Source: DATBLE01 sp963808815
GTDB lineage: Bacteria > Actinomycetota > Thermoleophilia > Gaiellales > Gaiellaceae
Assembly: GCA_963808815.1 (NCBI GenBank)
Contig: CAWEGI010000019.1
Location: forward strand, 186,001 to 250,000
Direction: 5' to 3'
DNA: 64,000 bases
Part shown: positions 8,696 to 17,565 of the stretch, piece by piece
How the letters are laid out: every line of letters begins with the position of its first letter
Position numbering within the stretch: position 1 is the first letter of the stretch
Notes under the pieces: model-generated
Seen by the model: the letters and a program-made list of their open reading frames with translations, nothing else
Databases searched by the model: none
Told to the model about the DNA's origin: nothing
Position numbers and translations under genes: made by a program

Positions 8696-8753
8696 ATCGG
8701 GGAGGCCTGAGCCTAACCTCGGTGGAAGACAGGCGACCCTTCCGGCGCGTGGT

Positions 8754-8767
8754 GGGACAGCTGTCCC
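8754..8767. repeat. 14-bp perfect palindrome GGGACAGCTGTCCC
   Basis: A perfect dyad ending on the stop codon of the CpsB-like gene and lying about 60 bases before the methyltransferase start. It shares the GGGACAG/CTGTCCC core with the 34-bp palindrome at 23270-23303. It could be a protein-binding site or a small repeat-family member; only these two occurrences were noticed. Confidence 0.45.
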
Positions 8768-9489
8768 TACAGCCGGGTCAGAGCAGCACCTTGCGCCAAT
8801 GTCAGGGCGTGCTCCTCTCCATACCGTGCCGCAATCGCTTCTACTGCCTCACGCAGACGGCTCGGTCGCTCCGGTCGATGCGCGTCCGAGGCGACGAAGT
8901 CGCCGATTCCGAGTTCCAGCAGCCGCCAGCCGCATTGCTCGGACGCCTCTCCGTGTCCGCCGATGAACGAGTCGGCGTTGAAGCACACGAGCGCGCCCTT
9001 CGCCGTCAGCTCCAGGAGGAGTTCCGGCCGGCGCTGAACCCCGAGCGAGCGCTCCGGATGTGCAAGCACGACCTCGAAGCCGGCCGCCGAAATCGTGGCG
9101 GCTTGCTCCAGCGTGACCGCTACCTCGTCCTCGAACGAGAACCATGGCCCGGGCAGCTCGAGCAGGATCGCTCGCGTTCCTTCCAGCACGTAGTCGCCGA
9201 GGTCGCCCACCAGTACGCCGGTCGCCGAGAGCTCCCACCCCAGGCGAAGGTCGAGCCCGAACTCGGCGCACCGAGGCTTCATTTCCGCGTAGCTGTGCCG
9301 CGCAAGGGCGACGCGCTCTTCCGTAATCGGAAACCAGCTGTCCGGCGGATGTGCGTGCGGGGTTCCATAGACCACCTGAGTCCCGTTCGCGGCCATTTCC
9401 CGGCACAGCTCCAGGCCCGCCTCGACGCTCGGCGCGCCGTCATCACCGGACGGAATGACGTGCGTGTGCAGGTCGACGAAACCGGTCAC
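8767..9489 (-). CDS. CpsB/YwqE-like PHP-family tyrosine phosphatase
   Basis: A 240-residue PHP-domain protein. The opening FVDLHTHVIPSGDDGAPS gives the HxH and DDG metal-binding motif of CpsB/YwqE phosphatases; later ligands lie in GTPHAHPP, LAHPERS and SDAHRPERPS, the last a family hallmark. These enzymes dephosphorylate bacterial tyrosine kinases that control capsule or exopolysaccharide export. No kinase or capsule gene is adjacent, so the physiological partner is unknown. It starts with GTG and has no strong ribosome-binding site. Confidence 0.85.
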   Translation of the reverse strand: MTGFVDLHTHVIPSGDDGAPSVEAGLELCREMAANGTQVVYGTPHAHPPDSWFPITEERVALARHSYAEMKPRCAEFGLDLRLGWELSATGVLVGDLGDYVLEGTRAILLELPGPWFSFEDEVAVTLEQAATISAAGFEVVLAHPERSLGVQRRPELLLELTAKGALVCFNADSFIGGHGEASEQCGWRLLELGIGDFVASDAHRPERPSRLREAVEAIAARYGEEHALTLAQGAALTRL

Positions 9490-9529
9490 GCCCGGACGCT
9501 ACCCGGCGCCACGGCCGGTTGGGTTGCCC

Positions 9530-10642
9530 CTACGGCCGTTCCAGGAGTCGCACGGCCGCGAGAGCCAGGACCCGCGCGATCGACATGGCGCACTCCTCGC
9601 CGTCCTGCGCGAATTGCTCGGCGCCTTCGTCTGTGTGGAACGCCCAGCCGCCAGGGCGGCCGATGCCGATGAGCGCTGACGGGACCCTCTGTGAGACGTT
9701 GCCGAAGTCGGTGCCGAACGGGAGCTGCGCGGGATCGTCGACGAACTCGCCCCCGAGTGCCAGCACCGCCGCCTTCACCGCCTGCGTCACCTCGACGTCC
9801 GGCCGCAGGCCGCAGACGACAGGGTCGCTCGACCAGACCGCCTCGGGCAGGGCCGCCCGCAGTGGCGCGGCGAGCTCGTCCAGCCCGGCCTCCTCGTCCG
9901 CGCGGAGGAGGAAGTGGATCCGCACGACGAGGCCGCCGCCTTCCTCGACATCGCCGTCGAGCGCGATGTGCTCGACGATCGCGTCGCCCGGCGGGAGCGA
10001 CTTGACCGCGGCGATCGCCGTGAGCACCGCCTCGATCGGGGATTCCGGCTCATGCGTGAGCGACCTCGTTCCCGTGACCATCGCCCGATCGCGTCGCATC
10101 CAGCGTGAGTGGAGGAAGACCGTGTCCTCGAACTCGGGGTGGGCGTAGAGGGCGGCATCGACGGAGTCCCAGAGGCCTGCTGCCGCGGAGACCGCCTTGC
10201 CGCTGCCGATCTCGACTGTCAGGGGAGCAGGAATCTCGTCGGCCGGGCAGCCGAAGACGACCAGTGACCCGGAGAGCTCCTCCCGCAGATCGGCGAATGC
10301 CAGGGCGGTGGCGATCACGCCCGCGGGGATCGCGTCGTGTCCGCAGGAATGCACCGGCTCGATCGTCCCGTCCGGACGGAAGACGGGAACGGCGTCGTAG
10401 AGGGCCACGAGTCCGACCGACCGCCCGGGCCGCGAGCCGCGCAGCGTCGCGCGAAAGGCAGTCTCCATCCCGGCCACGCCGCGCTCGACCTCTAGCCCGG
10501 CGCCCTCGAGCACGTCGCAGAGGTAGCGCGAGCAGTCGCGCTCCTCATGGGACAACTCGGGGTGCTCGTGCACGAAGCGGTGCGTCGCGAGCGCCGCCTC
10601 CCGCTTGGCTTCGATCACGGCAAGGATCCGCCCGTCGTCCAC
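9530..10642 (-). CDS. M20-family amidohydrolase
   Basis: A 370-residue M20 metallo-amidohydrolase of the aminobenzoyl-glutamate/IAA-amino acid type. Motifs: HEHPELSHEE near residue 28, HSCGHDAIPAG near residue 102, FGCPADEIPA near residue 135 and a C-terminal IGRPGGWAFHTDEGAE. It cleaves an amide or N-acyl bond in the cytoplasm. It is the last gene of the leftward operon, two bases after CoxG, so a plausible job is hydrolysis of the N-acyl product of pyridine ring cleavage; this is inference from position. The usual second-metal stretch PAEE is replaced by PADE. Confidence 0.8.
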   Translation of the reverse strand: MDDGRILAVIEAKREAALATHRFVHEHPELSHEERDCSRYLCDVLEGAGLEVERGVAGMETAFRATLRGSRPGRSVGLVALYDAVPVFRPDGTIEPVHSCGHDAIPAGVIATALAFADLREELSGSLVVFGCPADEIPAPLTVEIGSGKAVSAAAGLWDSVDAALYAHPEFEDTVFLHSRWMRRDRAMVTGTRSLTHEPESPIEAVLTAIAAVKSLPPGDAIVEHIALDGDVEEGGGLVVRIHFLLRADEEAGLDELAAPLRAALPEAVWSSDPVVCGLRPDVEVTQAVKAAVLALGGEFVDDPAQLPFGTDFGNVSQRVPSALIGIGRPGGWAFHTDEGAEQFAQDGEECAMSIARVLALAAVRLLERP

Positions 10643-10644
10643 GA

Positions 10645-11193
10645 CTACCTCCTCGATCGGTGGAACAGGGAACGCCAGAGGGAGCCGAACAGCAGACGCA
10701 GACCGCCGATCGGCGCGGGTGCAGAGGACGGCGCGGATGGTTCATCGGCGAGCTTCGCCGCGATGCACTGCGCGAACTGTGACGTGAGCCGGGTCGCGAC
10801 GTCGGCGACGACGCTCCGCCCGTACTGGGCGACGGCGCCGCGGAGAGCGAGGTCGGTGGCGATGTCGACCCGGGTTTGGGTGCCGTCGCCCCCTGCCGAG
10901 AGCCGGGACTCGATCTTCGCCTCGGCGCTGCCCCGGCCCTTCGCCTCGCGCGCCTTGACCGCGAGGACGACACGCCCAGCCGCCTCGTCTACCTCCTCGC
11001 GTACGACGTCGGCCAGGAAGTGGAGCGCGATCGGGCCGAGCTTGACGTGCAGCTTCGCCTTCCACGCGTCTTCGCCCGTGACCTCGACGAGCTCGGCGCC
11101 CGGCATGCACGGGACAACTTCCGGGACGTCGTTCAGCAGGCGCCAGGCATCCTCGTGCGAGGCGGGAACGTCGAAGGCGTTCTCGAGCCGCAT
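10645..11193 (-). CDS. CoxG-like SRPBCC protein
   Basis: A 182-residue SRPBCC-fold protein of the CoxG family. The opening MRLENAFDVPASHEDAWRLL and VPCMPGAELVE are diagnostic, and the C-terminal tail is a short hydrophobic/basic membrane-binding segment (LRLLFGSLWRSLFHRSRR). CoxG proteins accompany molybdenum hydroxylases and are thought to recruit them to the membrane. Here the hydroxylase subunits lie in the same operon (15322-18029). The ATG overlaps the stop of the lipoprotein gene (TGATG). Confidence 0.85.
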   Translation of the reverse strand: MRLENAFDVPASHEDAWRLLNDVPEVVPCMPGAELVEVTGEDAWKAKLHVKLGPIALHFLADVVREEVDEAAGRVVLAVKAREAKGRGSAEAKIESRLSAGGDGTQTRVDIATDLALRGAVAQYGRSVVADVATRLTSQFAQCIAAKLADEPSAPSSAPAPIGGLRLLFGSLWRSLFHRSRR

Positions 11194-11534
11194 CAGGAGG
11201 TGACGATCGTCGCCGGCGGCGCGCGGTTGTCGCGCTGGCAGGGAATCGCCGGGTCGTCGTGGTCGCTGTAGAGCTTCCCGTGCCTGAGGACGATGCAGTA
11301 CGCCTCGATGTGTGGATCGCCGAAATTGACGTTGCACCGGACGATGGAGGCGCCGTGGAAGGACCTGCCCGACCGCAGGCACGCCACCCAGCGGTAGCTC
11401 AGTTGCTTGCCCTGGAGGTACTCGACCATCAGCTTCTTCGCGCCCGGCGGCGTCGACGCCTCATACGTCGACGAGCTGCCGCCGCACCCGGCGAGCAGGA
11501 TCGCCATCAGGCCGGCGCCGGCGGCGAGCCTCAC
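11193..11534 (-). CDS. Small predicted lipoprotein
   Basis: A 113-residue protein starting with GTG. Residues 1-17 form a lipoprotein signal with lipobox LLAGC; three further Cys follow (VACLRSG, IVRCN, AYCIVL) and IPCQRD near the end, which may form disulfides outside the cell. No family recognised. It overlaps both neighbours by a few bases (GTGA with the dehydrogenase, TGATG with coxG), so it is a genuine member of the catabolic operon; its role is unknown. Confidence 0.7.
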   Translation of the reverse strand: MRLAAGAGLMAILLAGCGGSSSTYEASTPPGAKKLMVEYLQGKQLSYRWVACLRSGRSFHGASIVRCNVNFGDPHIEAYCIVLRHGKLYSDHDDPAIPCQRDNRAPPATIVTS

Positions 11535-12562
11535 GGTCGCAGCACCACCTTCGTCGCCTCGCGCGAGTCGAACAGCCGGTAGGCCTCAGCCGCGTCGGCG
11601 AGCGGCATGCGGTGCGTGACGACGGGGGTCGGATCCAGCTCCCCTGCTGCGAGTTGCTCGAGCAGCAGCGCGCCGTCCGCGGTCGGGTCGCCGATCGAGA
11701 AGCGAACGGTCAGCTCCCGCTCGAACATCAGGGCATTGTCGAGCGGAAAGTCGGGCTCGAAGTGCGCGCCGACCACGGAGACGACGCCGCGGCCGCGCGC
11801 GAGCCTCAGCGAGGCGTCGAGCCCGCCCGGGCTCCCGGCCGCCTCGATCACGACGTCGGCCCCGAGCCCGCCGGTGGCCTCGGCGACCGCGTCGGTTGCC
11901 CGCTCCGGCTCGACCGCCTGCGCACCGACGGCCTCGGCAATGGCCCGCCGCTGCGACACGCCGTCGACTGCGATCAGCGTGCCGGCCAGCGCCTGCGCGC
12001 ACAGCACTGCCATCAGCCCGACCGGTCCACAGCCGACGACGACGACCGTGTCCCCCGCCGCGACGCCGCCGCGGACGACCGCGCCGTAGCCCGTCGGGAG
12101 GATGTCGGCCAGGAAGACGGCCGCCTCGTCGCTGACCTCCTCCGGCAGCGCCCTCAGCACACGGTCGGCCCGAGGCACGCGAACGAACTCGGCCTGGCCG
12201 CCGTCGAGCCTGGGGTAGACGCCCGAGTAGCCGAACAGCGACCGGTTGTCACACTGCGTCACCCGGCCGGCGCGACAGGAGTGGCAGGTCCCGTCCGAGA
12301 TCATGCTCGCATTGACGACCCGTTGTCCCGGGCGCAGGCGACGCACATCCGTTCCGACCGCGACCACCTCACCCGCGAACTCGTGACCGAGCACGGTTCC
12401 CGCCTCGAAGCCGGGCGTCATCCCGTGGAAGGGGAAGAGATCGGCGCCGCAGATCGCGGTCGCGCGGACCGCGACGATCGCGTCGCCGGGATCGAGGATC
12501 GCCGGTTCCGGGACTTCCTCCACCCCGACATCACCGGGCGCTCTGAGGACGACTGCCCTCAC
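11531..12562 (-). CDS. Zinc-dependent medium-chain alcohol dehydrogenase
   Basis: A 343-residue MDR/threonine-dehydrogenase-like enzyme. The catalytic zinc region is ICGADLFPFHG (about residue 35) and GHEFAGEVVAVG; the Rossmann motif is VVVGCGPVGLMA (about residue 165). The structural-zinc lobe has three of the usual four Cys (GTCHSCRAGRVTQC). It starts at GTG 12562 inside a four-base overlap with the VOC gene. In the B6 context it is a candidate for an otherwise missing alcohol oxidation (pyridoxine to pyridoxal, or 4-pyridoxate to its 5-aldehyde); that assignment is inference only. Confidence 0.8.
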   Translation of the reverse strand: MRAVVLRAPGDVGVEEVPEPAILDPGDAIVAVRATAICGADLFPFHGMTPGFEAGTVLGHEFAGEVVAVGTDVRRLRPGQRVVNASMISDGTCHSCRAGRVTQCDNRSLFGYSGVYPRLDGGQAEFVRVPRADRVLRALPEEVSDEAAVFLADILPTGYGAVVRGGVAAGDTVVVVGCGPVGLMAVLCAQALAGTLIAVDGVSQRRAIAEAVGAQAVEPERATDAVAEATGGLGADVVIEAAGSPGGLDASLRLARGRGVVSVVGAHFEPDFPLDNALMFERELTVRFSIGDPTADGALLLEQLAAGELDPTPVVTHRMPLADAAEAYRLFDSREATKVVLRP

Positions 12563-12948
12563 GCCGGCTGCTCGATCTCGACCAGGTACCCGTCCGGGTC
12601 GACGCAGAAGAACCGGCAGCCGCCCCACGGCGGCTCGAACGGCTCCGCGAGGAAGCGGACGCCGGCGCCGGCCAGCCGCCGGTGCTCGGCTCGTGCGTCG
12701 TCGACCTCGACGACGAGTACGACGTCGGCGCGGGAGGGATCGGCCGGCGCGGTGAGATCGACCCCGGGCCGATCCTCGGCCGCGTGCCCTTGCTCCGCCA
12801 GCGACAGCCTCGCACCGGCGAGGGCGAGGGTGGCGTACGGCGGGTCGTCGTACAGCGCCTCGACCTCGAAGCCGATGTGGTCGCGGTAGAACGAGACCGA
12901 CCGTTCGACGTCGGCGACCGCGAGAATGGCGCCCGCCCGCCTCGCCAT
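12559..12948 (-). CDS. VOC/glyoxalase-fold protein
   Basis: A 129-residue single-module vicinal oxygen chelate protein. It shows the usual order: VERSVSFYRDHIGFEVE at the N-terminus, a central beta section and a C-terminal CRFFCVDPDGYLVEIEQ with the conserved Glu. Roles in this superfamily range from lyases and dioxygenases to resistance proteins; the substrate is unknown. It shares four bases with the next gene and one with the previous one (TGATG), so it is co-translated within the B6 operon. Confidence 0.75.
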   Translation of the reverse strand: MARRAGAILAVADVERSVSFYRDHIGFEVEALYDDPPYATLALAGARLSLAEQGHAAEDRPGVDLTAPADPSRADVVLVVEVDDARAEHRRLAGAGVRFLAEPFEPPWGGCRFFCVDPDGYLVEIEQPA

Positions 12949-13649
12949 CAGTTGTGCGTGTGCCCGCCGTCCGCGACGATCAGCTGTCCGGTCACCCAGC
13001 CCGCCTCCTCGGACGCGAGGAATGCGACCGCCGGCGCGATGTCGGCGGCGACTGCACGGCGCGGGATCGCCTGGAGCATCTGGACGAACTCGAATGCCTC
13101 CGCGTGCTTGCTCGCCAGCACACCTTCGGTCTCGGTCAGACCCGGCGCGACGGCGTTCACCGTGACGCCGTGCGGCCCGAGTTCGCGCGCGAGCGCGCGC
13201 GTGAACGCCCAGACGCCGCCCTTCGACGCGACGTAGTGCGCCAGGTTGGGCGTTCCCGCGAGGATCACGTTGGAGGCGATGTTGACGATGCGGCCGTAGC
13301 CGTTCTCGCGCATCGCCTTCTGCGCGTAGTAGTTGGTCAGGAACGTGCCGTCGAGGTTGACCGACATCACCCTCCGCCACTCGGCGAAGTCGACCTCGTC
13401 CCACGGCGTGAACGGGACGATCGCGGCGACGTTCACGAGCACGTCGAGCTTGCCGTGCTCTGCGACGGTGTCGGCGACCATCTGCCGGACGTCGTCCTCC
13501 TTCGAGACGTCCACCTGCATCTCGACGCTGTCCTGGAGGTCGGCGCCGACGACCGTCGCGCCCTCGTCGGCGAGCTTGTCCGCGACCGCCTTGCCGATCC
13601 CCTGCGCCGCGCCGGTGACGATCGCGACGCGGTTGTCCAGCTTCCCCAT
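12948..13649 (-). CDS. Pyridoxal 4-dehydrogenase (SDR family)
   Basis: A 233-residue short-chain dehydrogenase. NAD-binding GAAQGIG is at residues 13-19, catalytic Ser126, Tyr139 and Lys143 (ASN...HYVASKGG). Beyond the general SDR pattern it keeps long stretches I recall from Mesorhizobium loti pyridoxal 4-dehydrogenase: AAIVPFTPWDEVD, IASN..LAGTPN.A.YVA, and EAFEFVQMLQA near the C-terminus. Predicted reaction: pyridoxal hemiacetal plus NAD to 4-pyridoxolactone. The next gene in the operon encodes the lactonase that would use the product. A clear AGAGGAG precedes ATG 13649. Confidence 0.85.
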   Translation of the reverse strand: MGKLDNRVAIVTGAAQGIGKAVADKLADEGATVVGADLQDSVEMQVDVSKEDDVRQMVADTVAEHGKLDVLVNVAAIVPFTPWDEVDFAEWRRVMSVNLDGTFLTNYYAQKAMRENGYGRIVNIASNVILAGTPNLAHYVASKGGVWAFTRALARELGPHGVTVNAVAPGLTETEGVLASKHAEAFEFVQMLQAIPRRAVAADIAPAVAFLASEEAGWVTGQLIVADGGHTHN

Positions 13650-13660
13650 GGGACTCCTCT

Positions 13661-14410
13661 CTAGAGCTCGTAGACGTCGGGTGCGTGCTTGTAGCCCTGC
13701 CAGGCCTCCGCGTCGTGCGAGAAGAGGACGTCCGCGCCGTGCTCCTCCGCCAGCGCCTTCACCCGCGCGATCGAGCGGACCCCCGCCACCGGGTTGTTGT
13801 GGAAGCCTGGCTGGATCCCCTTCTCGAGGGCCGCGGCCGTGTAGGCGACGTCCATGGCGAAGAGCATCGGCTTCGCCCCTTCGGGCGCGACGAGCACGGA
13901 GTAATGGCCGACCGTGTGACCCGGCGACTCGTACAGCCACAGACCCTTGGCCAGCTCGACGTCGCCCGAGACCGTCTCGAACGTCGCCCCTTCGTAGTCC
14001 CACGACTTGTCGGAGTAGCCGAAGAACTCGAACGGCTCGTGGTTGCGCGCCTGGGCCAGCTCGCGCTCGTGCAGCACGTGCTTCACGCCCGTGCCCTTGA
14101 AGAGCTGGTTGCCGCCGACATGGTCGATGTGCAGGTGCGAGTTGACGACCGTCGTCACGTCGCCGAGCTCGAAGCCGGCGAGGGCGAGCTGGGCCGGGAT
14201 CGTCTGCTCCTCGGTCTGCTCCGGCAGCTCGAACGGCAGGACCCGGTTCATGTGGTCGAGGTCGATGCCGGTGTCGATCAGGAAGAGCCCGTCGTCGTGC
14301 TCGATCAGCACGCTGTACACCGGGATCCGCGCCTGCGGGCCGGGGACGTTCCACATCAGCTGCGTGTGCTCGATCACGATCGAGCCGCCGTCGAGGAGCC
14401 ACACCTTCAC
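13661..14410 (-). CDS. 4-pyridoxolactonase (metallo-beta-lactamase fold)
   Basis: A 249-residue MBL-fold lactonase with the HxHxDH zinc motif at residues 92-97 (SHLHIDHVGG). Generic databases tend to call such proteins AHL lactonases, but the start (VWLLDGGSIVIEH), the IPVYSVLIEHDDG, DTGID.DH...VLPFELP and EEQTIPAQLALAGF stretches, and the C-terminal FSHDAEAWQGYKHAP follow 4-pyridoxolactonase of Mesorhizobium as I remember it. Reaction: 4-pyridoxolactone to 4-pyridoxate. It sits between pyridoxal dehydrogenase (11 bases) and the FHMPC dehydrogenase-like gene (3 bases). Start codon GTG. Confidence 0.87.
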   Translation of the reverse strand: MKVWLLDGGSIVIEHTQLMWNVPGPQARIPVYSVLIEHDDGLFLIDTGIDLDHMNRVLPFELPEQTEEQTIPAQLALAGFELGDVTTVVNSHLHIDHVGGNQLFKGTGVKHVLHERELAQARNHEPFEFFGYSDKSWDYEGATFETVSGDVELAKGLWLYESPGHTVGHYSVLVAPEGAKPMLFAMDVAYTAAALEKGIQPGFHNNPVAGVRSIARVKALAEEHGADVLFSHDAEAWQGYKHAPDVYEL

Positions 14411-14413
14411 GGC

Positions 14414-15334
14414 TTATGCCTCCAGCGCCTTCCGGACAGCGACCAGTTTGCCCGCCCGCTTGGCTCGAAGCTCCTCGATCTGCTCCGGGGTGTAGTCGTA
14501 GATGCCGCCGCCCGTCTTCATCCCGAGCCGGCCCTTGTCCATCAGGTCGCGGATCGTTGACGAGACGTCGCCCGAGGTGGAGAGATCCTGGTTCAGGTAC
14601 GAGCCGACCGCGTGGTAGATGTCGAGGCCGGCCATGTCGAGCAGTTCCATCGGGCCGATCACGGCCAGCTTGTAGCCGATCCCCCAACGCACGTTCAGGT
14701 CGAGTCCCTCGGGATCGATGATCCCGCGGTCGACGAGGTCGAGGCATTCGCGGAGGATCGCGTAGAGGATCCGGTTCTCGACGAAGCCGGGAACCTCGCG
14801 CTCGACCACGGGGTGGTAGCCGATCCGCCGCACCAGCTCGGAGGCCGCGTCGACCGTCTCCTGCGAGGTCTGCTCGCCCGGGATCACCTCGATCATCGGA
14901 ATCAGGTGCGGCGGGTTCGACCAGTGCATCCCGACGACGCGCTCGGGATGGGCGGTCGCGGTCGCGATCTTCGTGATCGGAATGCCCGAGGTGTTCGAGG
15001 CGAGGATCGCATCGTCGGCGACGACGGCCTCGAACCTGGGGAACACTTCCTGCTTCAGCTCCAGCTTCTCCGGCACCGCCTCGAGCACGAAATCCGCGCC
15101 CTCGAGTGCCGCGTCGAGGTCGCTCTCGAAGCGAAGCGAGCCGCCGTCCTCCTGGGCGGCCTCGAGCCGCTCGAGCACGGTGCCGGCCAGTTCCGCGCCC
15201 GCCTTCGCGCGCTCGAGCGCCTCGGCGCTGATGTCGTAGAGCGCGGTCTCGATCCCGGCGCGGGCCAGCACCGCCGCCATTCCGGGGCCCATCGTCCCGG
15301 TACCGATCACCGCTGCGCGCCTCACTGTTGCCAC
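14414..15334 (-). CDS. FHMPC 5-dehydrogenase-like, 3-hydroxyacyl-CoA dehydrogenase family
   Basis: A 306-residue NAD-dependent enzyme of the 3-hydroxyacyl-CoA dehydrogenase family: GTGTMG at residues 11-16 and the active-site His137 in GMHWSNPPH. Extended matches to what I recall of the Mesorhizobium 5-formyl-3-hydroxy-2-methylpyridine-4-carboxylate (FHMPC) 5-dehydrogenase include SNTSGIPITK, LIPMIEVIPGE, WGIGYKLAVIGPMELLDMAG and DYTPEQ...RAGKLVAVR. No CoA-pathway partner genes are nearby, which also favours the B6 role. The GTG has an excellent site (AAGGAGGGCAC) and lies within the end of the coxL-type gene (13-base overlap). Confidence 0.85.
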   Translation of the reverse strand: MATVRRAAVIGTGTMGPGMAAVLARAGIETALYDISAEALERAKAGAELAGTVLERLEAAQEDGGSLRFESDLDAALEGADFVLEAVPEKLELKQEVFPRFEAVVADDAILASNTSGIPITKIATATAHPERVVGMHWSNPPHLIPMIEVIPGEQTSQETVDAASELVRRIGYHPVVEREVPGFVENRILYAILRECLDLVDRGIIDPEGLDLNVRWGIGYKLAVIGPMELLDMAGLDIYHAVGSYLNQDLSTSGDVSSTIRDLMDKGRLGMKTGGGIYDYTPEQIEELRAKRAGKLVAVRKALEA

Positions 15335-17565
15335 GTGCCCTCCTTTTTCAGCTCTTGGATGCGCCGCCAGACGCGCTCCGGCGTCAGCGGCAGCTCGGTC
15401 ATGGGAACCCCTGCGTCGGCGAGCGCGTTCACGATCGCCGCGGGCACCGCCGCCAGCGCACCTTCACCGCACCCCTTCGCGCCGTACGGTCCAGGACCGT
15501 CGCCGTTCTCGACGATCACGCAGGTCATCTCGCCGGGCAGGTCGTCGAAGCTCGGGATGCGGTAGTCGAGCAGGGTGTCGTTGAGCAGCAAGCCGTCCTC
15601 GTAGGTCATCTCCTCGAACAGCGCGTTGCCGATTCCCTGCAGCGTCGCGCCCTCGTCCTGCCGCTCGACCAGCTGAGGGTTGATCGCCCGGCCGACGTCG
15701 GCCGCGGTCGCGGTCCTGCGCACCGTGACGACGCCGGTATCTGCATCCACCTCGATCTCGGCGGCGCCTACACAGACCTCCCAGAAGACGGGGCCCTCCG
15801 CGTACGAGCCCGTTCCGCTCGGCGCGACCTCGCCGCGGCCGATCAGCTCGCCGCCCGCGAACCCGAAGTGCTTGCGCATCAGCTCGAGGTGGTCGTTCGG
15901 CCCGATCTGTGAGGTGCCAGCGATCGCCTCGAGCTGCGCCCGGATGTCCGCCGCTGCCCGCTGGACGGCCAGGCCCGCGATGGTGGTCGACCGGCTCGCT
16001 CCGGTCGAGCGGTCGTACGGGCTGAAGCGGGTGTCGGCGCCGCGTACCGTCACCTGTTCGGGATCGACGCCGATCTCCTCGGCGGCGATCTGCGCGAATG
16101 CCGTCCGCGGCCCCTGGCCCATCTCGGTGGTGCTGACCAGCACGATCACCCGACCGTCCGCCTCGAGGCGGCAGATCGCGCTCGAGACCGGGTGAGCGCC
16201 TGCGGCGAGCAGTCCGACCGAGACTCCGCGGCCGACCAACGGGTCCTTCTCCTCGCCCCAGCCGACCCCGGCGGCCACCTTCTCGACGTCGCCGACAAGG
16301 TCGGCGTCGAGCGGTTTGCCGCCGGCGCGCACCTCCTCGCCCGGGGCGCAGAGGTTCTCGCGGCGGAGATCGAGCGGGTCGAGGCCGGCGCGCCGGGCGA
16401 CCTCGTCGACCTGCGACTCGCCGATCCACTGGAGGTGCGTCGCTCCGAAGGCGCGGTAGGAGCCTGCCGGCGCGAGGTTCGTGTAGACACATGCGGCGTC
16501 CACGCGGTATGCCGCCCAGCGGTAGGGGCCGGGCGCTGCGTCGCCCGCGGTCGCGACCACGCGAGGGCCGTTGTCCGCGTAGGCACCGGTGTCGAACAGG
16601 CACTCGACATCGCGGGCGAGGAGGCGACCGTCCGCCGTCGCCGCGGTGCGCATCCGGCAGGTCATGTTGTGTCGGCGCGTCGTCACCATCGACTCGGCGA
16701 CGCGGTTCTGGATCCGCACGGGGCGCCCGGCCTTCCGCGCGAGTGCGACCGTGAGCGGCTCCATCTTCGTGTACGACTTGGACCCGAAGCCGCCACCCAG
16801 GTACGGCACCTGGATCCGCACGTTGGCGACGGGCACTCCGAACAGGTCAGCGATCTCGGCGCGCACGAGGAACGGGTGCTGGCACGTTGCCCACAGCGAG
16901 ATCTCGTCGCCCTCGACCTGGGCTACGACCGTGTGCGTCTCCATCGCGTACTGGTAGACGGACGGGAATGTGTACTCGCCTTCTACGACGATGTCCGCCC
17001 GCGCGAAGACCGACTCGAGCTCCCCGCGGTCGATCCGGTAGCGGTAGCAGACGTTCCCGTCCCGAGGCGGGATCTCGCCCAGGCCGTGGAAGAGGCCCGG
17101 CTTCGACTCACGCTCGGTCACGAGCGGCGCGCCGTCGGCGACCGCGCCGGCCACGTCCGCGACCACAGGCAGCTCCTCGTACTCGACGTCGATCAGCTCG
17201 ACGGCCGCTGCTGCAGCGGCCACGGTCTCGGCGGCCACTGCTGCCACCTGCTCGCCGTGGAAGCGCACCTTGTCGATCGCGAGGATCGGCCGGTCCTTGA
17301 TCGAGTGCCCGTAGTAGGGGTCGAGGTCGTGGAGGTCGGCGCCGGTGAGGACGCACACGACGCCGGGTAGCCGCTCGGCGGCCGAGGTGTCGATCGAGGC
17401 GATCCGCCCGTGGGCGATCGGGCTCCGCAGCACCTTGCCGTGCAGCATCCTCGGAACGAGCAGGTCGCCGACGAATTGCGCCTCGCCGCGCAGCTTCTCG
17501 CGTGCGTCGCGTCGCGGCTGCGAGCGGCCGATGTGCGATCGGATCTCGGGAACGACCGTGGTCAT
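15322..17565 (-). CDS. Molybdenum hydroxylase large subunit (CoxL/XdhA type)
   Basis: A 747-residue molybdopterin-binding subunit of the xanthine dehydrogenase family. The N-terminal domain opens with SHIGRSQPRRDAREKLRG and RMLHGKVLRSPIAHGRI; the Moco domain has YLGGGFGSKSY, the substrate-side loop AGSYRAFGATH and the catalytic-Glu motif KGCGEGA near the C-terminus. The loop is SYRAFG, not the CSFR or RGAGR of CO dehydrogenases, so an N-heterocycle or aldehyde hydroxylase is more likely. Partners: CoxS next door (ATGA overlap), CoxM at 28944-29799 in the divergent operon, CoxG at 10645-11193. In context, hydroxylation of the pyridine ring is a plausible role. Confidence 0.85.
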   Translation of the reverse strand: MTTVVPEIRSHIGRSQPRRDAREKLRGEAQFVGDLLVPRMLHGKVLRSPIAHGRIASIDTSAAERLPGVVCVLTGADLHDLDPYYGHSIKDRPILAIDKVRFHGEQVAAVAAETVAAAAAAVELIDVEYEELPVVADVAGAVADGAPLVTERESKPGLFHGLGEIPPRDGNVCYRYRIDRGELESVFARADIVVEGEYTFPSVYQYAMETHTVVAQVEGDEISLWATCQHPFLVRAEIADLFGVPVANVRIQVPYLGGGFGSKSYTKMEPLTVALARKAGRPVRIQNRVAESMVTTRRHNMTCRMRTAATADGRLLARDVECLFDTGAYADNGPRVVATAGDAAPGPYRWAAYRVDAACVYTNLAPAGSYRAFGATHLQWIGESQVDEVARRAGLDPLDLRRENLCAPGEEVRAGGKPLDADLVGDVEKVAAGVGWGEEKDPLVGRGVSVGLLAAGAHPVSSAICRLEADGRVIVLVSTTEMGQGPRTAFAQIAAEEIGVDPEQVTVRGADTRFSPYDRSTGASRSTTIAGLAVQRAAADIRAQLEAIAGTSQIGPNDHLELMRKHFGFAGGELIGRGEVAPSGTGSYAEGPVFWEVCVGAAEIEVDADTGVVTVRRTATAADVGRAINPQLVERQDEGATLQGIGNALFEEMTYEDGLLLNDTLLDYRIPSFDDLPGEMTCVIVENGDGPGPYGAKGCGEGALAAVPAAIVNALADAGVPMTELPLTPERVWRRIQELKKEGTWQQ

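Noticed and set aside
13661..14410. Quorum-quenching AHL lactonase
   Set aside because: The MBL zinc motif alone would allow it, but long specific stretches and the neighbouring pyridoxal dehydrogenase and FHMPC dehydrogenase-like genes fit 4-pyridoxolactonase far better.
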